DNA of 64,000 nucleotides, taken from positions 1-64,000 of the forward strand of contig NZ_RAQQ01000016.1 in NCBI RefSeq assembly GCF_003610785.1. Reading direction: 5' to 3'. The notes beneath the pieces were generated by a model. That model did not search any database. It worked only from the letters and a program-made list of their open reading frames with translations, and was not told the origin of the DNA. Below, piece by piece: positions 15,744 through 23,467 of the stretch (its first letter is position 1; each line of letters begins with the position of its first letter). This DNA comes from Micromonospora globbae. GTDB lineage: Bacteria; Actinomycetota; Actinomycetes; Mycobacteriales; Micromonosporaceae. Position numbers and translations under genes: made by a program.

Positions 15744-18049
15744 TGTGCTACCTCCCTCAGCTCCGGTGTTCCGGTCGGCCCGCCGGACCGGCCGGCGGAT
15801 CCACGTCGTACGAGCACGCCCGCGACCGCCACGACGGCCAGCCCGACGCCGACCGCCACCGGCACCGCCTCCAGCCGCAGCAGGAACACCCCGGCGAGCG
15901 CGGCCACCACCCGTTCCGGCACCCCGGCCGGCCCGACGCCGGGCAGCCAGCCGCCGGCCGCCACGGCGAGCACGGTCACGCTCACGGCGAGGACCACGGC
16001 TGCCACCGCGACCCGCCGTACGCCGCCGATGCCGAGCAGCCCGAGCCCGGCGGGCGTGATGACGAACGCGATCGGGATGAGGTACGCCGGCAGCGCGTAC
16101 CGCAGGGCCTGCCACATGGTCGGCACCAGCCGGCCGCCGGTCACCGCGGACGCGGCGACGGCGGCGAGCGCCGTGGGCGGGGAGACCTCGGAGAGGACCG
16201 CGAAGTAGAAGACGAACATCGCGGCGGCCGGCGCCGCCACCCCCAGGTCGAGCAGCGCGGGGCCGATGATCACCCAGCCGATGACGAACGAGGCGGTGAC
16301 CGGCACGGCGAGCCCCAGCAGGCTGAGCGCGACGGCCGCGAGCACCGCGGTGAGCACGAGGACGGCGGCCGGGTCGCTGGTGAGCATCCGGGCGCCGTCC
16401 ACCAGCAGCGCCGCCGCCTGCGGGCCGAGCCCGGTCTTCGTCGTGGTCGCCGTGATGATCCCGGCGGCGGCGCAGACGGCGGTCACCGCCAGCACGCCGC
16501 GTACGCCGGCGACCAGGGAGCCCACGAGCCGGGCCGGGGTGAGCCGGTGGGACCGGTCCAGGAAGGACAGCACGGCGGCCAGCGCGGTGGCGAGCACCAC
16601 GGCCCGGGTCGCCGACATGCCGAGCGCGAGCAGCACGACGATGACGACCAGCGAGGCGAAGTGGTAGCCGAACCGGGCGAGCAGCCGCCACGGCGACGCC
16701 GCGTCGATCGCCACCGGACGCACACCCGACCGGCGGGCGTCGATCTCCACGGCGAGGAGGATGCCGAGGTAGTACAGGATCGTCGGCACGGTGGCCCAGC
16801 CGAGCACCTGGAGGTAGGAGACGCCGAGGTACTCGGCGATGATGAACGCCGCCGCGCCCAGCGTCGGCGGGGACAGGATCGCGCCCACGCCGGCCGCGGC
16901 CAGCATGCCGCCGGCCCGCTCCGCCGGGTATCCGGCCCGCCGCAGGATCGGCCAGGTCACCGCCCCGATGCTCACCGTGGTGGCCGCCCCGGACCCGGAG
17001 ACGGTGCCGAGCAGGAAACCGGAGGCGACGGCGGTGCGCCCGGCGGCCGTACGTGAGCGGCGGAACGCGGCCGTGGACAGCTCGACGAAGAACCGCCCGG
17101 CGCCGGAGTGGTCGAGTACGGCGCCGTAGATGGTGAACAGCACGATGTACGACGCGGCGACGTCCAGCGGGGTGCCGTAGAAGCCGCTGTCGGAGTTGTA
17201 GAAGGCGTCGACGAGCTGGCTGAAGTCGAGCCCGGCGTGGGCCACCGGCCACGACTGCGGCAGCAGCCCCCCGTAGTAGCCGTAGCCGAGGAACAGCAGG
17301 CAGACCGCCGGCAGGATCCAGCCGGTGGTCCGCCGGCACGCCTCCAGCAGCAGGAGGAGGAGCACGGTGCCCATCACGAGGTCCGCCGGGACGAGCAGCC
17401 CCTGCCGGTCGAGGAAGGCGTCGTACCCGCCCCCGCCGGACCCGATCGAGAACGGCAGGACCGGGTAGAGGCAGGCGGCCAGCGCCAGCGCGGCGAGGGC
17501 CCAGTCCGCCGGCGTGGGACGGGACCGGCCCGCGGCGGACGGTGGCGCGGCGGTGTCTCCGGGTGGCGTGTCGCTGTCATCGGGTGGCGCGGCGCTGTCT
17601 CGGGGTGGGGCGTGCTCGGATGGCGCGGCGCTGTCGTGCTCGGGCGGCGCGGCGTCGGCGGCGCGCTGGCGCGGCGGGACGCGCGCCGGGGTGTCGTGGC
17701 GGCGGGCGAGCCGACGCAGCCGGGGCCGCAGGCGCAGGTCGGCGGGGTAGGCGAGGAAGACCAGCGGCAGGACGCCCGCGAGGAAGATGATCAGGTAGTA
17801 CTTGCTCCCCTGGGGCAGTGGCCGGAAGACCTGCCAGAGGGCGAGCGCGCCGACCACGAGCGCCACGGCGGCGACGAGCGCGCCGGTGCGGCCGGCGAGC
17901 ACCCGGCCGGGCTTCTCGTCCTCGAACTGCGCCGCCAGCTCGGAGACCGCGCCCGGGTCGCGGGTGGACGCCGCCGGGGCTTCGCCGGCCTCGCGCGTCG
18001 GCGACGGACCGTCGGAGGAACGGATCGGCGACACAACAGGACGATACAC
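15740..18049 (-). CDS. TRAP transporter fused permease (4TM/12TM)
   Basis: The membrane subunit of the TAXI-TRAP importer, with the small DctQ-like and large DctM-like parts in one 769-residue chain. Visible family segments are GGGGYDAFLDRQGLL, GAATTVSIGAVTWPILRRAGY and AGMLAAAGVGAILSPPTLGAAAF. Between the early helices, about residues 125-175 form an unusual Ala/Pro/Asp/Ser loop with repeated DSAAPP units, absent from typical members. The start is GTG 18049; a GTG six codons in is possible. It precedes and overlaps the binding protein by 4 nt. It is divergent from the ABC gene at 18129, with 79 bp between the starts. Confidence 0.93.
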   Translation of the reverse strand: MYRPVVSPIRSSDGPSPTREAGEAPAASTRDPGAVSELAAQFEDEKPGRVLAGRTGALVAAVALVVGALALWQVFRPLPQGSKYYLIIFLAGVLPLVFLAYPADLRLRPRLRRLARRHDTPARVPPRQRAADAAPPEHDSAAPSEHAPPRDSAAPPDDSDTPPGDTAAPPSAAGRSRPTPADWALAALALAACLYPVLPFSIGSGGGGYDAFLDRQGLLVPADLVMGTVLLLLLLEACRRTTGWILPAVCLLFLGYGYYGGLLPQSWPVAHAGLDFSQLVDAFYNSDSGFYGTPLDVAASYIVLFTIYGAVLDHSGAGRFFVELSTAAFRRSRTAAGRTAVASGFLLGTVSGSGAATTVSIGAVTWPILRRAGYPAERAGGMLAAAGVGAILSPPTLGAAAFIIAEYLGVSYLQVLGWATVPTILYYLGILLAVEIDARRSGVRPVAIDAASPWRLLARFGYHFASLVVIVVLLALGMSATRAVVLATALAAVLSFLDRSHRLTPARLVGSLVAGVRGVLAVTAVCAAAGIITATTTKTGLGPQAAALLVDGARMLTSDPAAVLVLTAVLAAVALSLLGLAVPVTASFVIGWVIIGPALLDLGVAAPAAAMFVFYFAVLSEVSPPTALAAVAASAVTGGRLVPTMWQALRYALPAYLIPIAFVITPAGLGLLGIGGVRRVAVAAVVLAVSVTVLAVAAGGWLPGVGPAGVPERVVAALAGVFLLRLEAVPVAVGVGLAVVAVAGVLVRRGSAGRSGGPTGTPELREVAQ

Positions 18050-18116
18050 GTCGATACGCGGCGGGCGGGGGCCGCGCGGAGCGGGTAAATCCGGTGGCGC
18101 TGTCGGACCCGGCCGT

Positions 18117-18122
18117 TAGGGT
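18117..18122 (+). promoter_or_regulatory. Candidate -10 of a leaderless promoter
   Basis: TAGGGT fits the actinobacterial TANNNT -10 and ends 6 nt before the GTG at 18129. There is no Shine-Dalgarno before that start, so a leaderless message is likely for the ABC exporter ATPase. Confidence 0.5.
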
Positions 18123-18128
18123 CGGGCG

Positions 18129-19061
18129 GTGACCACGGTTCAGCCACTCATCCGGGCCCGGGGGCTCGTGAAGCGGTTCGGTGACTTCACCGCGGTCGAC
18201 GGCATCGACGTCGAGGTGCTTCCCGGTGAGGCGTTCGGCTTCCTCGGTCCCAACGGCGCCGGCAAGTCCTCCACCATGCGGATGATCGGCTGCATCTCCC
18301 CGCCGAGCGGCGGCGAGCTGCGCATCCTCGGCATGGATCCGGTGCGTGACGGGCCGGCGATCCGGGCCCGGCTCGGGGTGTGCCCGCAGCTCGACAACCT
18401 CGACCCCGAGCTGACCGTCCAGGAGAACCTGACCACCTACGCGCGCTACTTCGGCATCCCGCGCCGCGTCGCCCGGGAGCGGGCGCGCGAGCTGCTCGAC
18501 TTCGTGCAGCTCACCGAGCGCGCCGACAGCAAGGTCGAGCCGCTCTCCGGCGGCATGAAGCGCCGGCTCACGATCGCCCGGGCGCTCGTCAACGAGCCGG
18601 AGATCGTGCTGCTCGACGAGCCGACCACGGGGCTCGACCCGCAGGCCCGGCACCTGGTGTGGGAGCGGCTGTTCCGGCTCAAGCAGCAGGGCGTGACGCT
18701 GGTGCTCACCACCCACTACATGGACGAGGCCGAGCAGCTCTGCGACCGGCTCGTCGTCATGGACGGCGGCCGGATCGTCGCCGAGGGCTCACCGCGCGCC
18801 CTCATCGAGCGCTACTCCACCCGTGAGGTGGTGGAGCTGCGCTTCGCCGCCGAGTCGCAGGAGGCGTTCGCCGGCAAGCTCGACGGATTGGGGGAGCGGG
18901 TCGAGGTGCTGCCCGACCGGGTCCTGCTCTACGTCGCCGACGGCGACGCGGCCGTGGCCGAGGTGCAGGCGCTCGGCCTCACCCCGGCCAACGTGCTGGT
19001 CCGGCGCAGCAGCCTGGAGGACGTGTTCCTGCACCTCACCGGCCGCACGCTGGTCGAGTGA
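18129..19061 (+). CDS. Daunorubicin-resistance-type ABC transporter ATP-binding protein
   Basis: The ATPase subunit of an ABC-2 exporter of the DrrA/NodI group, 310 residues. Walker A is GPNGAGKSS, the signature is LSGGMKRRLTIARAL, Walker B is IVLLDEPTTGLDP, and the switch His is in LTTHYMDEAEQLCDRL. The C-terminal extension RRSSLEDVFLHLTGRTLVE is the DrrA-type tail. Two separate permease genes follow, making a heteromeric exporter. GTG 18129 is used; the -10-like TAGGGT lies immediately ahead, so the message is probably leaderless. Substrate unknown. Confidence 0.95.
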   Translation: MTTVQPLIRARGLVKRFGDFTAVDGIDVEVLPGEAFGFLGPNGAGKSSTMRMIGCISPPSGGELRILGMDPVRDGPAIRARLGVCPQLDNLDPELTVQENLTTYARYFGIPRRVARERARELLDFVQLTERADSKVEPLSGGMKRRLTIARALVNEPEIVLLDEPTTGLDPQARHLVWERLFRLKQQGVTLVLTTHYMDEAEQLCDRLVVMDGGRIVAEGSPRALIERYSTREVVELRFAAESQEAFAGKLDGLGERVEVLPDRVLLYVADGDAAVAEVQALGLTPANVLVRRSSLEDVFLHLTGRTLVE

Positions 19062-19260
19062 GCCCGTCCGACGGGGCCCGCCACGATCGTTGGCGGCCCG
19101 GCCGGCATCTGGCGCGCGTGCCGGCCGGCTGACGATCACGGGAGAGTGCGCGTTGTCCAGTGGGAGCCATGGTCGGCGCCGTGCCCGAAACTGCCGCGAC
19201 AGCACCGGCGGCCGGCCGTAGGGTGGCTCCGGCCTGTCGTACCCCCGGGGTAGGAAGGCC

Positions 19261-20091
19261 GTGGACGGCGAGTCGGGGGCGGTGATCGTGGTGGACGTGG
19301 CGTCATCGGCGCGGGCCCGGCCGACGCGGTCGCGGGTGCCGGCGTTCGCGGTGCTCCACTACTACCTGGTCGGCTACCGGCGCACCTGGCGGGCCGGGGT
19401 CTTCTCGTCGTTCCTGCTGCCGGTGCTCACCGTGCTGGGGTTCGGCCTCGGCGTCGGCGCCTACATCGACCAGGGCGTCGACGGGGTGCCCTACCTCGAC
19501 TGGCTGGTGCCCGGGCTCATCGCGTCGACCGCGTTGCAGGTGGCGCTCGGCGACTCGACGTGGCCGGTGTTCAGCAACTTCCAGTGGGTCAAGACGTACT
19601 ACGCGCAGAGCGCCGCCCCGCTGCGGGTCGGTGACATCCTCGCCGGGCACCTGCTCTACGTGCTGTTCCGGGTGCTTACCACCATCGCGGCGTTCCTGCT
19701 GGTCACCGGGTTGTTCGGGGCGCTGCGCTCGCCGTGGGCGCTGGCCACCCTGCCGGTCGTGGCGCTGCTCGGCCTGGCCGTCGCCGCGCCGACGTTCGCC
19801 TACAGCGCGTCCGTCTCCAGCGACAGCTGGCTGGCCATGCTGTTCCGCTTCGGCGTCATCCCGATGACCCTCTTCGCCGGGGTGTTCTTCCCCGTCGAGA
19901 GCCTGCCGGAGGGGCTGCGCCAACTGGCGTACGCGACGCCGCTCTGGCACGCGGTCGACCTCTGCCGAGCGGCGACCCTCGGCGTGGCTCCGCAGTGGTC
20001 GGTGGCCGGTCACCTGCTCTACCTCGCGGCCTGGGCGCTCGGCGGCGCGCTGCTGGCCCGCCGGGTGTTCCGCCGCACGCTCGTCGTCTAG
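19261..20091 (+). CDS. ABC-2 type permease, first subunit
   Basis: A 276-residue membrane protein, NodJ/DrrB-like, with six helices. It begins with a 30-residue cytoplasmic tail and FAVLHYYLVGYRRTWRAGVF ahead of helix 1. The ABC-2 signature region RFGVIPMTLFAGVFFPVESL, with the following LRQLAYATPLWHAVDLCR, is clear. GTG 19261 follows GTAGGAAGG. It lies 199 bp after the ATPase. That gap includes another possible -10 (TAGGGT, about 19219) and no gene. The next permease starts 11 bp later. Confidence 0.93.
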   Translation: MDGESGAVIVVDVASSARARPTRSRVPAFAVLHYYLVGYRRTWRAGVFSSFLLPVLTVLGFGLGVGAYIDQGVDGVPYLDWLVPGLIASTALQVALGDSTWPVFSNFQWVKTYYAQSAAPLRVGDILAGHLLYVLFRVLTTIAAFLLVTGLFGALRSPWALATLPVVALLGLAVAAPTFAYSASVSSDSWLAMLFRFGVIPMTLFAGVFFPVESLPEGLRQLAYATPLWHAVDLCRAATLGVAPQWSVAGHLLYLAAWALGGALLARRVFRRTLVV

Positions 20092-20102
20092 GGAGGAGTG
20101 CC

Positions 20103-20912
20103 GTGGTCAGCCTGGTCCTGCCCCGGCTGGTCGACGTCTCCGCCGCGTCCCGGCGGTCGGCGTCGGTGGCCGAGCGCAACATCGCGGCGCTGAAGTCGGT
20201 CTACTGGCTGCTGCTCGTCTCCGGCTTCGTGGAGCCGCTGCTCTACCTGCTCTCCATCGGCGTGGGAGTCGGCGCGCTGGTCGGCGACCTCACGCTCCCC
20301 GGTGGCCAGGTGGTGACGTACGCGGCGTTCGTGGCCCCCGCGATGCTCGCGTCCTCCGCGATGACCGGCGCGCTCGCCGAGACCACCTTCAACTTCTTCG
20401 GGAAGATGAAGTACATGAAGCTGTACGACGGGGTGATCGCCACCCCGGTGCAGCCGTTCGAGATCGCGCTGGGTGAGCTGGGCTGGGCGATGCTGCGGGG
20501 CGGGGCGTACTCGGCCGCCTTCCTCGTGGTGATGGCCGCCATGGACCTCACCACCGTGGGTCGGGCCGCGGCCGCCTTCCCGGCCGCGGTGCTCGTCGGA
20601 TTCGCGTTCGGCGCGCTCGGCATGGCGCTGGCCACGTTCATGCGGAGCTGGCAGGACTTCGACCTGATGGGCTCGGCGCAGTTCACCCTCTTCCTCTTCT
20701 CCGGCACGTTCGTCCCCGCGGAGGCCTACCCGGCGATCGTGCGGTGGCTCGTGGAGGTCACCCCGCTCTACCGGGCGGTGCACCTGATCCGGGGCGTCGC
20801 GCTCGGCACCGGCGGCTGGTCGTCGCTGCTCGACGTGCTCTACCTGGTCGCCGTGATGACCGTGGGTCTGCTGGTGGCGGCGCGCCGGATGGGCCGGTTG
20901 CTCTACAGGTAG
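20103..20912 (+). CDS. ABC-2 type permease, second subunit
   Basis: A 269-residue paralogue of the preceding permease with the same helical plan. ERNIAALKSVYWLLLVSGFV is the entry to helix 1, and the signature region FTLFLFSGTFVPAEAYPAIV is followed by PLYRAVHLIRGVALG. GTG 20103 follows GGGAGGAG at the correct distance. With the ATPase and the first permease it forms a three-gene exporter. Two unequal permeases imply a heterodimeric pore. Confidence 0.93.
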   Translation: MVSLVLPRLVDVSAASRRSASVAERNIAALKSVYWLLLVSGFVEPLLYLLSIGVGVGALVGDLTLPGGQVVTYAAFVAPAMLASSAMTGALAETTFNFFGKMKYMKLYDGVIATPVQPFEIALGELGWAMLRGGAYSAAFLVVMAAMDLTTVGRAAAAFPAAVLVGFAFGALGMALATFMRSWQDFDLMGSAQFTLFLFSGTFVPAEAYPAIVRWLVEVTPLYRAVHLIRGVALGTGGWSSLLDVLYLVAVMTVGLLVAARRMGRLLYR

Positions 20913-20976
20913 GTGGTTATCACCGCCGTTGTCGGGGCATGTCCTTCGGGACTTTCGCGACGACGAGGAGGGGTGG

Positions 20977-22023
20977 ATGACCGCCGACGAGTCTGCCGGC
21001 CGCGACCGCTACGCGGCGGCCGCGGGAGGGGCCGCCGACCGGCCCGACCCACCTCGGAACACCCGGCCCGTGGGCCCGGACGAGGGCCCGCAGAGCCCCG
21101 CCCAGATCCCCGGCCCGGGGTGGATGGCGACGCTGCGCCGGACGGTGCGGGAGTTCCAGGAGGACAAGCTCACCGACTGGGCCGCCGCACTGACCTACTA
21201 CGGGGTGCTCTCCATCTTCCCCGGGCTGCTCGTGCTCGTCTCCATCCTCGGCCTGCTCGGGCCGGAGACCACCGAGACCGTCAAGAACACGGTCACCCAG
21301 GCGATCCCCGAGGGCAACATCCAGGGCATCCTGGAGCGGGCGATCGACCAGGCGAAGCAGTCCGGCGGCCTGGCCAGCCTCGCCGCGGTCCTCGGTCTGC
21401 TCGCCGCGTTCTGGTCCGCCTCCGGTTACATCGCGGCCTTCATGCGCGCCTCCAACGCCATCTACGACGTGCCGGAGGGGCGGCCGATCTGGAAGACGCT
21501 GCCGATCCGGGTCGGCGTGACCGCCGTGATCGGCGTGATGCTGCTGGTCAGCGCGGTGATCGTGGTCTTCACCGGCCGCCTCGCCGAGGCCGCCGGCAAC
21601 GCCATCGGGCTCGGCTCCACGGCCGTGACGGTCTGGAACATCGCCAAGTGGCCGGTGCTGCTGATCCTCGTCAGCCTGATGTTCGCGATCCTCTACTGGG
21701 CCTCGCCGAACGCCCGGCACGGCGGCTTCCGCTGGGTCAGCCCCGGCGGGGTGCTGGCCGTCGTGATCTGGCTGGTCGTCTCGGGTCTGTTCGCCCTCTA
21801 CGTGACCAACTTCGGCTCGTACAACAAGACGTACGGCACCCTGGCCGGCGTCATCATCTTCCTGATCTGGCTGTGGCTGACCAACATCGCCATCCTGCTC
21901 GGGGCGGAGTTCGACGCGGAGCTGGAACGCGGCCGGGCCATCTCGGCGGGGCACCCCGCGGACAAGGAGCCCTACGTGGAGCTGCGCGACGACCGCAAGC
22001 TCCGCAAGAAGCGTCAGCGCTGA
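20977..22023 (+). CDS. YihY/BrkB family inner-membrane protein
   Basis: A 348-residue polytopic protein of the YihY/virulence factor BrkB family (often mislabelled RNase BN). The family block DKLTDWAAALTYYGVLSIFP leads helix 1. ASGYIAAFMRASNAIYDVPEGRP, NARHGGFRWVSPGG and TYGTLAGVIIFLIWLWLTN follow, giving six helices. The N terminus is a disordered ~50-residue tail, and the C terminus is basic (RKLRKKRQR). ATG 20977 is chosen for GAGGAGGGG just upstream; a TTG 48 nt earlier is weaker. The biochemical role of the family is unsettled. A strong terminator follows. Confidence 0.92.
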   Translation: MTADESAGRDRYAAAAGGAADRPDPPRNTRPVGPDEGPQSPAQIPGPGWMATLRRTVREFQEDKLTDWAAALTYYGVLSIFPGLLVLVSILGLLGPETTETVKNTVTQAIPEGNIQGILERAIDQAKQSGGLASLAAVLGLLAAFWSASGYIAAFMRASNAIYDVPEGRPIWKTLPIRVGVTAVIGVMLLVSAVIVVFTGRLAEAAGNAIGLGSTAVTVWNIAKWPVLLILVSLMFAILYWASPNARHGGFRWVSPGGVLAVVIWLVVSGLFALYVTNFGSYNKTYGTLAGVIIFLIWLWLTNIAILLGAEFDAELERGRAISAGHPADKEPYVELRDDRKLRKKRQR

Positions 22024-22040
22024 TCCGCCGTACGCACATC

Positions 22041-22078
22041 CGGGTGGCCGCTCGCACGGGCGGCCACCCGCTTTACTT
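22041..22078 (+). terminator. Terminator after the YihY gene
   Basis: CGGGTGGCCGC (22041-22051) pairs perfectly with GCGGCCACCCG (22060-22070) over an 8-nt loop, followed by the T-rich CTTTACTT. This is the most canonical intrinsic terminator in the window. Confidence 0.9.
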
Positions 22079-22123
22079 GATCCACTATTAGCTTTTGTTC
22101 GTTCGGACAAAAGTTGGATCAAG
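22076..22123. promoter_or_regulatory. Nested double palindrome upstream of the ROK gene
   Basis: Outer arms CTTGATCCA (22076-22084) and TGGATCAAG (22115-22123) enclose inner arms CTTTTGT (22092-22098) and ACAAAAG (22107-22113). Both pairs are perfect. This A+T-rich island, about 105 bp before the ROK start, looks like the operator/promoter of the sugar-ABC operon. The inner half-site ACAAAAGTT recurs upstream of the secreted sugar-oxidation genes. Confidence 0.6.
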
Positions 22124-22229
22124 ATTGGCTGAAGCTCTGGACATGCGGCACGGAACCCTCCTACTGTGTCGGGCACAACACATTGCCGTTGCGTCGATGT
22201 GAACGACGCCGATGCGGAGGTGAGTCCCG

Positions 22230-23408
22230 GTGCGGACGGAGGACCCGCTGCACGTACGCCTCCTGCGGCTGCTGCGCGACGAGGGGGCGGTCTCCCGGGC
22301 CGAGCTCGGCGACCGGCTGCAGATGCCGCGCCCCCGGCTCCTGGCCGAGCTGGAGCGGCTGGTCAGCCTCGGCTACGTGGCCGAGGCCGGGCTCGCCGCG
22401 TCCCGGGGCGGACGGCGGTCCACCCTGGTGGAACTGAACCCGCGCCTGCGTTTCGCCGCCGTCGACCTGGGCGCCAGCTCGATCGACGTCGAGGTGGTCA
22501 ACGGCCGGCTGGAGCCGGTGGCCGCGTACGCGGAGCCGGCCGACATCCGCTCCGGCCCGAAGGTCACCCTCCAGCGGGTCAACGAGCTGCTGCACAAGGC
22601 CAAGGTGGACGGCGCGTACGAGCGGCTCGACGCGGTCGGCATCGGCGTGCCGGGGCCGGTGAGCTTCCGCGACGGGGTGCCCGTGTCCCCGCCGATCATG
22701 CCCGGATGGGACCGGTTCCCCGTACGCGAGCTGCTCACCCGCGAGCACGGCTGCCCCGCCGTGGTCGACAACGACGTCAACATCATGGCGATCGGCGAGC
22801 GGCACGGCGGTGTCGCCCACTCGGTCGACGACTTCCTCTTCGTCAAGATCGGCACCGGGATCGGCTGCGGCATCTACCTCAGCGGCGAGGTCTACCGGGG
22901 CACCGACGGCTGCGCCGGCGACATCGGGCACATCCAGGTCGACTCGCACGGTCCCATGTGCTCGTGCGGCAACATCGGCTGCCTGGAGGCCCTCTTCAGC
23001 GGCGCCGCGCTCGCGAAGGACGCGACCGCCGCCGCCCGCAACGGGATCTCCCCGGCGCTGGCCGAGCGGCTGGCCGCCAACGGCGCGGTCACCGCGCTCG
23101 ACGTCGCCGAGGGCGCCGTCGAGGGGGACGTGACCTGCATCCAGCTGATCCGCGACGGGGGACGGCGGGTCGGCGGGGTGCTGGCCGGGCTGGTGAGCTT
23201 CGCCAACCCGTCCATGATCGTGATCGGTGGCGGCCTCGCCCAGCTCGGCCACATCCTGCTCGCCGAGATCCGCAGCGTGGTCTACCGGCGGTCGCTGCCG
23301 CTGGCCACCGGCAACCTGCCCGTCGTCCTCTCCGAACTCGGCCCGCGGGCCGGTGTCGCGGGGGCGGCGGTGCTCGCCAGCGACGTGGCGTTCGGCGAGG
23401 CGTCATGA
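22230..23408 (+). CDS. ROK-family transcriptional regulator
   Basis: A sugar-responsive repressor of the NagC/XylR type, 392 residues. The N-terminal winged HTH is LLRLLRDEGAVSRAELGDRL. The ROK sugar-kinase-like domain shows AVDLGASSIDVEV, VGIGVPGPVS, VVDNDVNIMAIGE and the zinc site GHIQVDSHGPMCSCGNIGCLEAL (Cys-X-Cys-X4-Cys). GTG 22230 follows CGGAGGTGAG. It heads the sugar ABC operon and probably controls it through the nested palindrome at 22076-22123. Its stop overlaps a 20-codon ORF (ATGA) that leads into the ATPase gene. Confidence 0.95.
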   Translation: MRTEDPLHVRLLRLLRDEGAVSRAELGDRLQMPRPRLLAELERLVSLGYVAEAGLAASRGGRRSTLVELNPRLRFAAVDLGASSIDVEVVNGRLEPVAAYAEPADIRSGPKVTLQRVNELLHKAKVDGAYERLDAVGIGVPGPVSFRDGVPVSPPIMPGWDRFPVRELLTREHGCPAVVDNDVNIMAIGERHGGVAHSVDDFLFVKIGTGIGCGIYLSGEVYRGTDGCAGDIGHIQVDSHGPMCSCGNIGCLEALFSGAALAKDATAAARNGISPALAERLAANGAVTALDVAEGAVEGDVTCIQLIRDGGRRVGGVLAGLVSFANPSMIVIGGGLAQLGHILLAEIRSVVYRRSLPLATGNLPVVLSELGPRAGVAGAAVLASDVAFGEAS

Positions 23409-23467
23409 GCGCGGGGAGCGAGCCGGGTCGGCGAGCCCGGCGTTCGCGAACGGAGCAGGCACGGTGA
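23405..23467 (+). CDS. 20-codon linking ORF between ROK and ABC genes
   Basis: ATG 23405 overlaps the ROK stop as ATGA. After 20 codons the TGA (23465-23467) overlaps the GTG at 23464 as GTGA, so ribosomes could pass from gene to gene without a gap. The peptide is Arg/Ser-rich, starts MSAGSEP, and resembles no known protein. Its DNA contains the perfect palindrome CGTTCGCGAACG. It may be a coupling device or a repeat inserted at the junction, not a functional peptide. Confidence 0.4.
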   Translation: MSAGSEPGRRARRSRTEQAR

